A stretch of 64,000 bases of DNA from Adhaeribacter aerolatus (GCF_007991635.1 NZ_BJYS01000007.1:1-64000), one strand, 5' to 3'; positions 6,893 through 15,996 are shown, counted from the stretch's first letter. Notes: generated by a model not told the origin, from the sequence alone. Translations and numbers: made by a program.

Positions 6893-9049
6893 ATGGATAA
6901 TAGGATCAAAATTTTATTGCTGGTGCACGCCCCTTATGATATTGGTAGGCTGGAGCTGTCCTTGCATGCGGGTGGCCTCCAACCTGTTATGGAAATAGTT
7001 CACAACCAGGAGGAATATGAAAAGGCCATTACCAGCAGCAATCCCGATATTATTTTAACTGACTACGCACATCCCTTTTCTGACGTACTTGCTGCCTTTC
7101 ATATCAGACAACAGGCTGCCCCGCAAACGCCTTTAATTGTTTTGTCGGGCAATATTAGCGTGGATAATGCGGTAAACTTAATTAAGATGGGGGCTACGGA
7201 TCTGGTTTTGAAAGAAAAAATAGATCAGCTAACACCTAAAATCCTTCTGGCTTTACAAGAATCAAAGAAGCGGATTCAAAAGAAAGTTAAGGCCTTCCAG
7301 CTGAACCAACGATGGAGGCTGCTCCAAAAAATTATGAGCCTTTCTTTGGGCGTGATCTGCATCTTGGATGAGGAAGGAAGATTTGTTGCGGTTAGTAATG
7401 CTGCTTTAGCCGCATGGGGTTATTTGCCGGAAGAGCTTGCAGGCAGAAGTGCGTTCGAGCTGGTGGATGAAGAAGATCGGGCAAGCACCCTTAAGGCCTT
7501 TGCTGATTTAAAGGATGGGGCGAAAATAGTGAATTTAGAAAACCATATTATCCGGAAAGATGGCCAGACGATTACGGTATACTGGTCCTGGCACTGGGAT
7601 CCACTTACCAAGCGAGGATATGGTGTGGCCAGGGATGCTGCCGCCATCAGGCAAACCGCACAAAAGGTCGAACACATCGAAAAGCGACTCTGTATCCTTT
7701 TGCAGCATAGCACCGAAGGAATTTGTTTGATTGCCGCAGATGGTTACGTTCTGGAAAGATGGCCCTCCTCCCTGAAAGTGCTTGAACTAGGTGAAGAAGA
7801 GAGGAGCGGGAAGTTAAGATTCGACCTGGTTCATCCGGAAGATTTGGCTGACTTCCGGCAAGCATGGGAAAAGGTAAAGGACCGCCTTGGTCATACCCAC
7901 ACCTTAGAAATTCGTTTCCGGAAGGCCAATGGTTCTTACAAATGGCTGGAGGCAACCTTCCACAACCACCTCCAGGAACCAGCGGTTGAGGCTATTGTTT
8001 TGTTTTTCCGGGATATCACCATCCGCAAAACGGCTGAAATAGCACTTCAAACGAGCGAAGCCAGGTTAAAGCAGGCTCAGGCCATTGGCCGGATGGGCAA
8101 TTGGGAATTGAATTTAACCGATGGAAGCTGCCTTTGGTCAGATGAAATGTACCGCATGTTTGGCGCCGACAGAAACCTAATCATACCTTCCTTTGATAGT
8201 TTAGCATCTTTTATTCATCCGGGAGATCGGCAGGCCGTTTTATCCAGGTTAGAACAGGCTTGTGCCGGATTGGAAAACGATTCCATCCAATTTCGTATCC
8301 TGCGCCAGCAGGGCCAGGTAAGACATGTATTTTTAGCCTGGTGCTTTGAATTTGATCATCAGGGCAAGCCTTTCCGCATTTTCGGAATTCAACAGGATAT
8401 TTCAGAGCGTAAGCTAACCAAAAAAGCGCTGGAAAAAAGTGAAGGGAAATACCGCAACTTATTTAAATTGAGTCCTACCCCCATGTGGGTGTATGACGTG
8501 GCAACGGGCCGTTTTCTGGATGTAAATGAGGCGGCTGTTAACCAGTTAGGTTACAGCAAAGAGGAGTTCCTAGGTATGACCTTGGCGGATATCCGCCCTA
8601 AAGCAGAAGAACCTGGCAAGCTGGAGCAAATTGCCAATACCCTGCAAGGAGACCCGGTGCACTACCACTATATTATCAAGTTGGTTAAGAAAAGCGGAGA
8701 AGTGATGGATGCCGATATTAATAATAGCTTTGTAGATCTGGGCGGCAGGAAAACAAGATTAATTATTGCTACTTATATCAGCGAACGGATGAAGTATCTC
8801 CAAGCAATCAAAGAGCAAAACAATAGGCTGCGGGAGATCGCCTGGATTCAATCCCATGTGGTCAGGGCGCCCTTGGCCAAGTTGATGGGATTGATTACCC
8901 TGCTTCAAAATCATCCCCCGGAAATGGCTTACCAAGCTGATATATTAAGTTTTATCTTGGCCTCGGCTTATGAATTGGATAGTGTTATAAGAGACATTGT
9001 CAGAAAAACGGAACAGATTCAAGACCAACCAAAACTACCGAAGGATTAG
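6893..9049 (+). CDS. REC-PAS(x4) signalling protein with a kinase-type H-box but no ATPase domain
   Basis: 718 residues. Residues 1-125 are a response-regulator receiver (DIILTDYA with phospho-acceptor-like D57, and the switch LVLKEK). Four PAS/PAC units follow at roughly 145-255, 265-385, 390-510 and 520-635. The C terminus (about 640-718) contains a HisKA-like helix with IQSHVVRAPLAKLMGL and candidate phospho-accepting H655. The protein then stops without N, G1 or G2 boxes, so no HATPase domain is present. Such short H-box ends occur in Cytophagales PAS proteins and may be phosphotransfer or dimerisation modules. It lies between the two 234-bp repeats. The sensed signal is unknown. Confidence 0.8.
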   Translation: MDNRIKILLLVHAPYDIGRLELSLHAGGLQPVMEIVHNQEEYEKAITSSNPDIILTDYAHPFSDVLAAFHIRQQAAPQTPLIVLSGNISVDNAVNLIKMGATDLVLKEKIDQLTPKILLALQESKKRIQKKVKAFQLNQRWRLLQKIMSLSLGVICILDEEGRFVAVSNAALAAWGYLPEELAGRSAFELVDEEDRASTLKAFADLKDGAKIVNLENHIIRKDGQTITVYWSWHWDPLTKRGYGVARDAAAIRQTAQKVEHIEKRLCILLQHSTEGICLIAADGYVLERWPSSLKVLELGEEERSGKLRFDLVHPEDLADFRQAWEKVKDRLGHTHTLEIRFRKANGSYKWLEATFHNHLQEPAVEAIVLFFRDITIRKTAEIALQTSEARLKQAQAIGRMGNWELNLTDGSCLWSDEMYRMFGADRNLIIPSFDSLASFIHPGDRQAVLSRLEQACAGLENDSIQFRILRQQGQVRHVFLAWCFEFDHQGKPFRIFGIQQDISERKLTKKALEKSEGKYRNLFKLSPTPMWVYDVATGRFLDVNEAAVNQLGYSKEEFLGMTLADIRPKAEEPGKLEQIANTLQGDPVHYHYIIKLVKKSGEVMDADINNSFVDLGGRKTRLIIATYISERMKYLQAIKEQNNRLREIAWIQSHVVRAPLAKLMGLITLLQNHPPEMAYQADILSFILASAYELDSVIRDIVRKTEQIQDQPKLPKD

Positions 9050-9164
9050 CTCGAACCGATACAAATTCGTCAGTTGGGGATAATTATGTTTTTATTGTCC
9101 TCAGGTAGCTTATATCTACTTAAATATCTAATTGGCGTATAGTGTATTTTGTAATTTTCACCTA

Positions 9165-10688
9165 TTATTTTACAGCAAATGTAGTAAGGGCCTGTTTCCA
9201 TATATCAATTGCACTGGCCATTTCTGTTTCATCTAAAGAACAGTAACCTATGCGTATGAAGTCGTGTGGCATAGAAACATTGGGTTGAAAAAAATAATTA
9301 CGTCCATCACTGATTTTTAATCCCAACTTTCCTGCATTCAGGGCAACTGCGCTAGCACTTATATTTTTTCTGTAGGCTGCCCAGATGGCCAACCCACCGT
9401 TCGGCTTCTCAAAAGTTAAATATTCTCCCAACTGCTCCCGGAGCAATCGGCAAGTATTTTCCAACCGCTCCTGATAAACCTTGTGCGACTTTTTGATGTG
9501 CCGGGAAATATCACCAGCGCTCAAAAGTTCGGCGGTCGCTTCTTCCAGCAACTGTTCACCTTGCCGGTCTATTAATTTACGAATTGCAGCGGCTTCGTTT
9601 ATTACCACTTCCGGAGCCACCATAAACCCGATTCGGATACCGGGTGCAATGCTTTTGCAGAAGGAACCTACATAAATAATGTGTCCACCCGTATCCAGAC
9701 TTGCCAAAGGTAAAAGAGGGTTGCTTGTAAAATGATAATCAAAATCATAATCATCTTCAAGCAAAGCAAATCCGTACTTGTGTGCCAGGTCCATAAGTCG
9801 CATACGTCGCTCTGCACTCAGCGTAACAGTGGTAGGCCGGTGGTGATGCGGGATAATATAGATCATCTGGGGCACCTTCGTTTTACACAACTGCTCAATG
9901 CTGTCTACATCCATGCCCTCTTTATCTACTGGAACATATTCCAGATTAGCTCCAGCCAGCTTAAAGGTTTGATTCGCATCCAGATAGCCTGGTTCCGGCA
10001 CAAATACAGTGTCCCCGGGACGGATGAGTAGCTGCGTAGTTAAATAGATGGCCATCTGCGTTCCTTTGGTTATCAGGATTTCTTTTTCAGTGACCTGCAT
10101 CCCCCTGGTCCGGTTTAAAAATTTAGCAAGTTCGACCCTGAGCCGGTAGGAGCCTTGCTCCGGGCCATACGTGAGGAACCGGTTTGCAAAGTGGTTCTTC
10201 CCAAATCTTCTGTATTCTCGCACCAGCTGCTCAATAGGTGCGATTCTGGGATCAGGAAAACCGTCATCGATTTTATACAATGGCGGTGGCGCGCCTGCGG
10301 CATTGAGTTCCATATCTGAATTTGTTCTGGTTGCTCCATCAGAAGGTCGTTTTACCATCGGATAAGCGGGTTGCCAGTTTCGTATCAATTTTTTGCCATT
10401 TTGGTTAATGGCCCGAGCCGAAGTATCAGGGAGGTGGCTGGAAACATAAACGCCACTTCTTTCCCTGGTTTCTACCCAGCCCTGCGCATCCAATTCCTCG
10501 TAGGTCGCCACCACTGTTTTACGATTGAGCCCTAGGCTCTGCGCCAGTTCACGTGAAGAGGGAAGTGCCTGCCCTGGTTTCAAGATGCCACGACAAATCA
10601 GCTGAATAATTTCCGACTCTAATTGCAGGTATAAAGGACTATGCCCGCCGTCTTTTCTAAATGAAATCTCAAGAAGTTTATTTATCAT
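9165..10688 (-). CDS. MocR/PdxR-type transcriptional regulator (GntR wHTH fused to class I aminotransferase)
   Basis: 507 residues. The N-terminal GntR winged helix (about 12-83; PSSRELAQSLGLNRKTVV) is joined by a linker to a fold-type I aminotransferase-like domain (about 140-507). That domain has the PLP-binding lysine in SFCKSIAPGIRIGF (K345) and the pyridine-nitrogen Asp in LLEDDYDFDYHF (D313). MocR proteins sense PLP or an amino compound and commonly regulate a divergent gene plus themselves. Here the divergent gene is a foreign nitroreductase starting 105 bp away. Paired TGGACC repeats in the shared promoter (10692-10697, 10715-10720) are likely sites. Its first 42 codons and promoter are duplicated at 5361-5594. 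The effector is unknown. Confidence 0.9.
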   Translation of the reverse strand: MINKLLEISFRKDGGHSPLYLQLESEIIQLICRGILKPGQALPSSRELAQSLGLNRKTVVATYEELDAQGWVETRERSGVYVSSHLPDTSARAINQNGKKLIRNWQPAYPMVKRPSDGATRTNSDMELNAAGAPPPLYKIDDGFPDPRIAPIEQLVREYRRFGKNHFANRFLTYGPEQGSYRLRVELAKFLNRTRGMQVTEKEILITKGTQMAIYLTTQLLIRPGDTVFVPEPGYLDANQTFKLAGANLEYVPVDKEGMDVDSIEQLCKTKVPQMIYIIPHHHRPTTVTLSAERRMRLMDLAHKYGFALLEDDYDFDYHFTSNPLLPLASLDTGGHIIYVGSFCKSIAPGIRIGFMVAPEVVINEAAAIRKLIDRQGEQLLEEATAELLSAGDISRHIKKSHKVYQERLENTCRLLREQLGEYLTFEKPNGGLAIWAAYRKNISASAVALNAGKLGLKISDGRNYFFQPNVSMPHDFIRIGYCSLDETEMASAIDIWKQALTTFAVK

Positions 10689-10796
10689 AACTGGACCCCT
10701 ATATATTTTAAAATTGGACCACTAAGGTATCCAACTTAAGATATAATTTTATCCTAACATTAAAAATCTTGTACAACTTTAAATAGTAAAATCATG
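10563..10796. repeat. 234-bp direct repeat, copy 2
   Basis: Identical to 5361-5594. This copy is in its native setting on the regulator side, running into the full MocR gene. On the other side it ends on the ATG of the nitroreductase (10794-10796). Recombination between the copies would excise 5202 bp carrying the MDR oxidoreductase, the PAS protein and most of the MocR gene. Confidence 0.95.
10692..10720. promoter_or_regulatory. Putative MocR operator (paired TGGACC)
   Basis: TGGACC occurs at 10692-10697 and again at 10715-10720, 23 bp apart (about two helical turns) and in the same orientation. It lies directly upstream of the regulator start, in the region shared with the divergent gene. 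Spaced direct repeats are the usual MocR/GabR operator design. The same pair is in the duplicate at 5490-5518. Confidence 0.55.
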
Positions 10797-11411
10797 ACCA
10801 ACGCTGTCATCGAAACGATCTTGAGCCGCAGCGCCGCCAAGTACTACGACCCTGCTGCCACCTTAAGCGACGACCAAATCCGCGAGCTGGTGCGAATTGG
10901 CACCACCGCACCGACATCCTTCCACTTGCAGAACTGGCGCTTCATCGCCGTACGCACGCCTGAAGCCAAGGCTCGGTTGCGTCCGATCGCCTGGAGCCAG
11001 CCCGCGATCTCCGAAGCAGCTGTTACCTTCATCGTCTGCGGCCAGTTGGCCGATTCCAGCGTAATTCCAGAGCGCCTGTCACCGCTGGTGGAAGCGGGCA
11101 TCATGCCGGCAAAGATGGTACCGGAATGGGAAATCCCCGCACGCGATCTGTACATGCACTACCCGCAACGCCAACGCGACGAAGCAGTACGCAGCGGCAC
11201 CTTTGGCGCGGCGGCGATGATCTATGCAGCTCGCTCGCTCGGCCTGGGTTCGACGCCGATGATCGGTTTTGATGCCGAAGCGGTGGCCCGCGAGTTCGGA
11301 CTGGCCGAGGACGAAGTGCCGGTCATGTTGTTGTCCATAGGCGCTGAGCGTCCTGGAAACTGGCAGCAGAAGCCGCGCCGACCGATCGCCGACGTGCTGG
11401 ATTTGGTATAA
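10794..11411 (+). CDS. Nitroreductase family protein (FMN-dependent)
   Basis: A 205-residue NAD(P)H:FMN oxidoreductase fold. The N terminus has the FMN-phosphate motif RSAAKYYDPAA, then APTSFHLQNWRFIAV (residues 37-51). The C terminus has GLGSTPMIGFD and AERPGNW, typical of the NfsA/NfsB-related group. It probably reduces nitroaromatics or quinones. Base composition is unlike the host: 33/60 G+C in 11101-11160 against AT-rich surroundings, so it looks acquired, perhaps from a proteobacterium. The start codon is exactly the last codon of the 234-bp repeat, so the gene sits flush behind the MocR promoter. An AhpD-like gene follows 34 nt later. Confidence 0.85.
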   Translation: MTNAVIETILSRSAAKYYDPAATLSDDQIRELVRIGTTAPTSFHLQNWRFIAVRTPEAKARLRPIAWSQPAISEAAVTFIVCGQLADSSVIPERLSPLVEAGIMPAKMVPEWEIPARDLYMHYPQRQRDEAVRSGTFGAAAMIYAARSLGLGSTPMIGFDAEAVAREFGLAEDEVPVMLLSIGAERPGNWQQKPRRPIADVLDLV

Positions 11412-11445
11412 TTATTAGTTAAATCAGTAACTTAAGGAAACTACG

Positions 11446-11991
11446 ATGCCAAGAACTGAAGCTCTAAAGCCGGAACATGTGCCGGCCGATTCGAAACCGA
11501 CTCTCGATAGGTTCACCAAGAACATCGGGTTCACCCCAAATATGATGGCGACTTTCGCGCAGAGCCCGATCGCGTTCAACGCATGGGCTACACTGCTCGG
11601 CTCCTTGAGCAAGACGCTAGACGTAAAGACGCGTGACAGCATCGGCCTAGCCGTCTCCGAAGTGAATGGCTGCAACTACTGCCTGACGATTCACAGCTTT
11701 ACGGCCGAGCATATGGCCAAGCTGCCGGCCGATGAAATTATTCTCGCTCGGAAAGGCCATGCCAGCGACCCGAAGCGGGACGCCGCCGTCCAGTTTGCGC
11801 GCAAAGTCATAGAAACACGCGGTAATGTCAGTGACGCCGATGTAACTGCCGTCCGCAATGCTGGCTACACGGATGCGAACATCATGGAGATTATCGCGCT
11901 GGTGGCGATGTACTCCCTGACGAACTTTCTCAATAACGTGTTCGATCCCAGGAAGGACTTTCCCGCCGTTACGCCGGCTGGCTCGATCTAA
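11446..11991 (+). CDS. Carboxymuconolactone decarboxylase / AhpD-family peroxidase-related protein
   Basis: 181 residues, all helical. The redox-active CxxC of AhpD-like proteins is clear in EVNGCNYCLTIHSF (about residues 73-86), with the downstream His three residues after the second Cys. Members act as alkylhydroperoxidases or thiol-dependent reductases. The nearby nitroreductase and MocR suggest a role in electrophile or oxidative stress. GC-rich like the nitroreductase and probably imported with it. TAAGGAAACTACG precedes the start as a weak Shine-Dalgarno. The foreign composition ends shortly after the stop. Confidence 0.85.
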   Translation: MPRTEALKPEHVPADSKPTLDRFTKNIGFTPNMMATFAQSPIAFNAWATLLGSLSKTLDVKTRDSIGLAVSEVNGCNYCLTIHSFTAEHMAKLPADEIILARKGHASDPKRDAAVQFARKVIETRGNVSDADVTAVRNAGYTDANIMEIIALVAMYSLTNFLNNVFDPRKDFPAVTPAGSI

Positions 11992-12142
11992 CCTCAATCC
12001 GGTCGCATCGACAATCTCCGAGCCAGCCCAATGAACTGCGTGTGCAATCTCAAAAGCGACTGCATTATTTTATTATATCTATCCGGTACCTTTAGCATTA
12101 CAGGCATCCAAAGACTTTTGTACCTATTCATATAAATCCATA

Positions 12143-12580
12143 ATGAAAAAGATTTTTCCAAAGGCACAGGCACTATTACGATTCTCGTTAGGGGCTGGCT
12201 TCATATTACCGGTATTTGACCGCTTAGGTTTTTTAGGCGCTCCGGGCAGTGTTCATGTAACATGGGGGAATTGGACCAATTTTGTAAACTATATACACAG
12301 TTTGATGCCTTATGTATCTGCACAAATGGCTGCCTACTTTGGTCTTGTAGCTACTATTGGAGAAGCATTATGCGGCATAATGCTTATTGTCGGTTATAAA
12401 ATCAAGCTCGCCGCCTTCGGTAGTTTCGTGCTTACACTGGTATTTGCACTAAGTATGCTGTTCTTCATCCACTATCGGGCCCAGTTTAATTATTCCGTTT
12501 TCGTGGTCAGTTTTTCCTGCCTGCTTTTAGCCTCTCTCCAAGATAGGGAATCAATCAAGTGGTCTATAAATCATTTTTGA
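12143..12580 (+). CDS. DoxX-family membrane protein
   Basis: 145 residues with four hydrophobic helices (about 8-28, 52-80, 86-104, 110-130), matching the small DoxX/DoxD-like group (LRFSLGAGFILPVFDRLG at the N terminus). DoxX proteins are membrane partners of redox systems. Composition is AT-rich, like the host and unlike the two genes upstream. It may therefore be the original downstream neighbour of the MocR locus, with the nitroreductase/AhpD pair inserted in front. That order of events is inference. Confidence 0.75.
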   Translation: MKKIFPKAQALLRFSLGAGFILPVFDRLGFLGAPGSVHVTWGNWTNFVNYIHSLMPYVSAQMAAYFGLVATIGEALCGIMLIVGYKIKLAAFGSFVLTLVFALSMLFFIHYRAQFNYSVFVVSFSCLLLASLQDRESIKWSINHF

Positions 12581-12935
12581 CATTTAAACATAAATTACGT
12601 GGCAAACAGATTCAATCCTAAGGAAATCAACCCGGTTATGCGCCAAATTAAGTAGAGTTACGTCAAATCGCTCTTCTGCTAAAGCTTACAACAAGTCCTA
12701 TGTAATATCAATCCTGCTGCGGCCAGGTATAAAGTCCTTAAGTTTCTGCTTAAACTCAACTCCTAACCCTTTTATTTTTGTAAATTGAAGATACTTGTCT
12801 CATCGTATCTGATGAAATATTAGTGCACCTCTGTTAAATATACCCTTTTCTGCATAAACCTGGTTATCAGCTTGGGTCAGAAAAGCTGATAAATCTGTAT
12901 TAGGGGGAATTGGCACTTGAGTTTAAAATTAATTT
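12581..12935. other. Non-coding spacer with one hairpin
   Basis: Between convergent genes. A perfect 10-bp inverted repeat (TTATCAGCTT / AAGCTGATAA, 12864-12892) with a 9-nt loop is present but has no T-run on either side, so it is at best a weak terminator. Nothing else is recognised. Confidence 0.4.
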
Positions 12936-13331
12936 TTAAAGTGTCGCAGTAGGTAAATCCTCTTTGTGCTTTTTGAGCACTTTAATATAACGTACCAGGT
13001 CGTTTAGCTCCTGTCTGGAAATCTCGTGCTTTTTAAAGGAAGGCATACGGCCCAAACCCAATAAAAATGCTTTACTTCGTACCCGAAACTTAAGTATTCC
13101 TTTGGTCAGGGGAACATTATTAATGGAGGGCCCAACACCGGCTTCACCGCCCGGATGGCACTTGTGGCAATTATTCATAAATACTATTTGGCCGCGTTGC
13201 AACTGTTCGTTTAGCGTAAGTGGGCCCCGAAGCGGTTCACTGCGCCTGGCTGAGCCACAACCAGCAGCCAGCAATATTACAGCTACCCCAAAAAACAGGC
13301 TGAATCCAGTTAAAGAATAAGTATTTTTCAT
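12936..13331 (-). CDS. Class I cytochrome c lipoprotein
   Basis: 131 residues from the chosen start. The N terminus is a lipoprotein signal (ILLAAGC lipobox). One heme-binding CHKCH and a distal Met in GLGRMPSF define a mono-heme c-type cytochrome. I start at ATG 13331 (MKNTYS), not 13358, because it forms an ATGA overlap with the stop of the upstream dehydrogenase gene and removes a non-signal extension. The overlap shows translational coupling, so it is probably the electron acceptor of that dehydrogenase in the periplasm. Confidence 0.85.
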   Translation of the reverse strand: MKNTYSLTGFSLFFGVAVILLAAGCGSARRSEPLRGPLTLNEQLQRGQIVFMNNCHKCHPGGEAGVGPSINNVPLTKGILKFRVRSKAFLLGLGRMPSFKKHEISRQELNDLVRYIKVLKKHKEDLPTATL

Positions 13332-14800
13332 CTGTTCACTTCCCTGGTTATTTTCCAAACCACGCCTGTCCCTTTTCTAGGCGATTCTCCTTCCTCGGTA
13401 ATCGGCATAATACCAAAATCCACCACGTACAAAGCTTCTCCATTTGGGTCGAACTGTACGGCAATGGGACGCTCCAGGCCACCGTGTTTCTGCATAGAGG
13501 CAGGGCCATTCACCCGTCCTTTATTTACCGCAAAATCCTGGATTACACCATTGGTGGGATTTACCCGCACTACCTTATAACCTACCGGTCCGTAGATGCG
13601 GCCCACATTGGGAGCTTGGTCGCCAAACTCCGCAATAAATGCCTCACCTACATGCCCAAAACTGGTATTAGTAGAAAAATCTAATCCATTGGCGGAAGAA
13701 TGAACACCTAGGGTGGCAGCAGGTTTAGGCGGCTTATTAGGGTGCTTGGCCAGAATAAATTTAGGGTCTTGTTTACCGGTTTCGTAATCGGAAGTATTTA
13801 ATGGATTGCCATCAGAATAATCTGGCCAGCCATACCAAGTACCCGGTTTTATAGCCCAGAGGTAATCCCCGGAACCGTAGATAGGACGGCTGCCCCGGGT
13901 ATCGTAGCCATTATCGGTAACAAACAAGGTATTACCAGGGCCAAACGCCATACCGAAAGGATTACGGAAGCCCCAGGCCACTAACTCCAGGTTGCCGCCG
14001 GCTACCGGCAGGCGCATAATTGCGCCGGAACAAGGTAATTGGCCTTTTATAACCTGACCGGCCGTAGCAGGAGTACCAAACTTAGAAAAAGGTCCTGTAA
14101 CCGTTTTATCTTTGGTATCCGGCGTTAAGGGATTGTCAGACTCAAAGTTTTGGCCGGTAAGCGTTATGTCCTGGCAGGGAATATCATGAAAATCCGGGTT
14201 ACGCTTCAGCCACCCAAACTGGTAATTGTCCGGTCCAACCACGCCCGAATTAGTGGCCGTACCTTGGCCAAAATACAAATAGCCATCGGGGCTGATTACC
14301 GGTCCGGTAGTAAAATGGTCGCCACTACTGGGCAGATTTTGCACCAATGGGGTAACTTCGCCATCACGGGTGATTTTCAGAATGCGGCCGCTCTGCTTGG
14401 TGCCTCCTTCCGAAACATAAAAAGCATCGCGGAAAAAGGTTAATCCGGACCAGGGGCCATTTTCTTCGCCGGTAGCTACAATGGTCGTTTTCCCCCCGGT
14501 CTCCAGGCGTAGCAAGCGGGGTTGCGTCCAGACTTCACCGTATGAATATCCGGCTTCTGTTACATATATATCGCCATTGTCATCGAAGGTGAGCGCTGTA
14601 GGATAGGTTAAACCCTGGGCTATAGCTTCTATTTTATAACCGGTTGGTAGAGCCACATCGGTAGGCCGCACCAGGCGCTCCACTGGCTCGAATGACTTAG
14701 GACCACCATAGTGTCCCCGTAGTTTCCAGCAGCTGTTTAAGCCTAGGCAGCATAACAAAACCAGCAAGTGCGGTTTAAAAAGTAAGTAAATTTTCTTCAT
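13328..14800 (-). CDS. PQQ-type sugar (glucose/sorbosone) dehydrogenase-like lipoprotein
   Basis: 490 residues from ATG 14800 (MKKIYLLFKPHLL). That start gives a proper lipoprotein signal ending LGLNSC; the longer frame from 14884 adds 28 residues without a function. The rest is a six-bladed beta-propeller of the soluble glucose dehydrogenase/sorbosone dehydrogenase type: GLTYPTALTFDDNGDIYVTE opens blade 1, and GFRNPFGMAFGPGN plus HSSANGLDF mark later blades. Such enzymes oxidise sugars with PQQ and pass electrons to a cytochrome, here the coupled downstream gene. Substrate unknown; PQQ use is by family analogy. Confidence 0.8.
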   Translation of the reverse strand: MKKIYLLFKPHLLVLLCCLGLNSCWKLRGHYGGPKSFEPVERLVRPTDVALPTGYKIEAIAQGLTYPTALTFDDNGDIYVTEAGYSYGEVWTQPRLLRLETGGKTTIVATGEENGPWSGLTFFRDAFYVSEGGTKQSGRILKITRDGEVTPLVQNLPSSGDHFTTGPVISPDGYLYFGQGTATNSGVVGPDNYQFGWLKRNPDFHDIPCQDITLTGQNFESDNPLTPDTKDKTVTGPFSKFGTPATAGQVIKGQLPCSGAIMRLPVAGGNLELVAWGFRNPFGMAFGPGNTLFVTDNGYDTRGSRPIYGSGDYLWAIKPGTWYGWPDYSDGNPLNTSDYETGKQDPKFILAKHPNKPPKPAATLGVHSSANGLDFSTNTSFGHVGEAFIAEFGDQAPNVGRIYGPVGYKVVRVNPTNGVIQDFAVNKGRVNGPASMQKHGGLERPIAVQFDPNGEALYVVDFGIMPITEEGESPRKGTGVVWKITREVNR

Positions 14801-15033
14801 AGTTTGGTTTGTGTAGCCGGAACCTTTGTATATAAATATACCAATAAGGCTAAAAATGGTTTTAGTCCGGGAAAAATCTTTCACCAGGTATCTTAAGGCA
14901 GGAAATAATTATTAAAAATCAGGTAATAGCTAGCCAATAACGAGGAGCGCTCGTAGATGGGAATAAAGCAAAGTATTTACCAACTTAAGACTTTGCCACC
15001 TCTTTAATGTACAACTTAGCCATACAAACCGCC

Positions 15034-15996
15034 ATGAATAAATTTACGAAGCTCCTATTTGCAATGGTATTGCTTTGCTGCATTTCTTGTGAAGATAGTA
15101 ACGATACTACAAAGACCTTTGAGGCTAAACAGGAAACGTATTCCTTGCCAGGAGATCAGCTGTTTCCGGAAGGAATTGCTTACAACCCCAATAAAGGAAT
15201 GTTTTACGTGGGCAGTACCATGAATGGAGATGTGGTACAGGTAAACGTAGAAAACGGCGAAAGCAGTTTGTTTTCGAGCGGTGCCGGGCAAAGCCGAACC
15301 GATGTAAGAGGAATAAAAACAGATGCCCAAAACCGATTATGGCTCTGTGGCGGGCAGGAAAATAAGATTCATGTATTAGACCCCAATGGTCACCTCATTA
15401 GAACATGGGACACTTTTGCCCTTTTTAAATCCGGCTTTATCAATGATTGTGTAACAGATGGTTCTTTTATATATTTTACGGATTCCCGGGTGCAAAAAAT
15501 TTACCGCACCCAGGTAAATACAGATGCACCAGGTCAAATGGAAGAATGGCTCTCTTTTACAGACCAGCAAATTCCGTATGGTGCCGGATTTAATGCCAAT
15601 GGGGCTGCCCTCAGCTCCGACGGTAAATACCTTTTAATTGTAATTTCCAATACTGGAAAATTATACCGCATCGACACCGCCAGCAAAGCCATTACCGAAA
15701 TTCAATTGAATGCTGCCCTAACCTCCGGGGATGGTTTGTGGTTAGATGATAAAACGTTGTATGTATCCAGAAATGCAAATGGGCAGATTTTTTCGGTTGT
15801 TCTAAATGAAAATTTTACCCAAGGTACAGTTGGTACGGGGTTTGGCCAAAATCTTAAATTTAATACAACTATAGCCAAGGTGGAAGATTATTTATTGGTT
15901 CTTAACAGCCAACTTAATCTTCGGCCCAGTAGTACCAATCCTAACCCTGCTTTACCAAACTTACCATTTACCGTTTCAAGAGTAGCCATTCCATAA
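15034..15996 (+). CDS. SMP-30/gluconolactonase-like beta-propeller lipoprotein
   Basis: 320 residues from ATG 15034 (MNKFTKLLF), chosen because it starts a lipoprotein signal with lipobox CISC; ATG 15007 would prepend nine residues. The mature part is a beta-propeller (LFPEGIAYNPNKGMFYVGST, VRGIKTDAQNRLWLCGG, SGDGLWLDDKTLYVSRN) like SMP-30/gluconolactonase proteins. It is divergent from the sugar-dehydrogenase/cytochrome pair with about 230 bp between. A role in the same sugar or lactone metabolism is plausible but not shown. Confidence 0.7.
   Translation: MNKFTKLLFAMVLLCCISCEDSNDTTKTFEAKQETYSLPGDQLFPEGIAYNPNKGMFYVGSTMNGDVVQVNVENGESSLFSSGAGQSRTDVRGIKTDAQNRLWLCGGQENKIHVLDPNGHLIRTWDTFALFKSGFINDCVTDGSFIYFTDSRVQKIYRTQVNTDAPGQMEEWLSFTDQQIPYGAGFNANGAALSSDGKYLLIVISNTGKLYRIDTASKAITEIQLNAALTSGDGLWLDDKTLYVSRNANGQIFSVVLNENFTQGTVGTGFGQNLKFNTTIAKVEDYLLVLNSQLNLRPSSTNPNPALPNLPFTVSRVAIP

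Noticed and set aside
10563-10796. The 234-bp repeats as ends of a transposon
   Set aside because: They are direct, not inverted, end within a regulator gene and on a start codon, and no transposase lies between them; segmental duplication is simpler.
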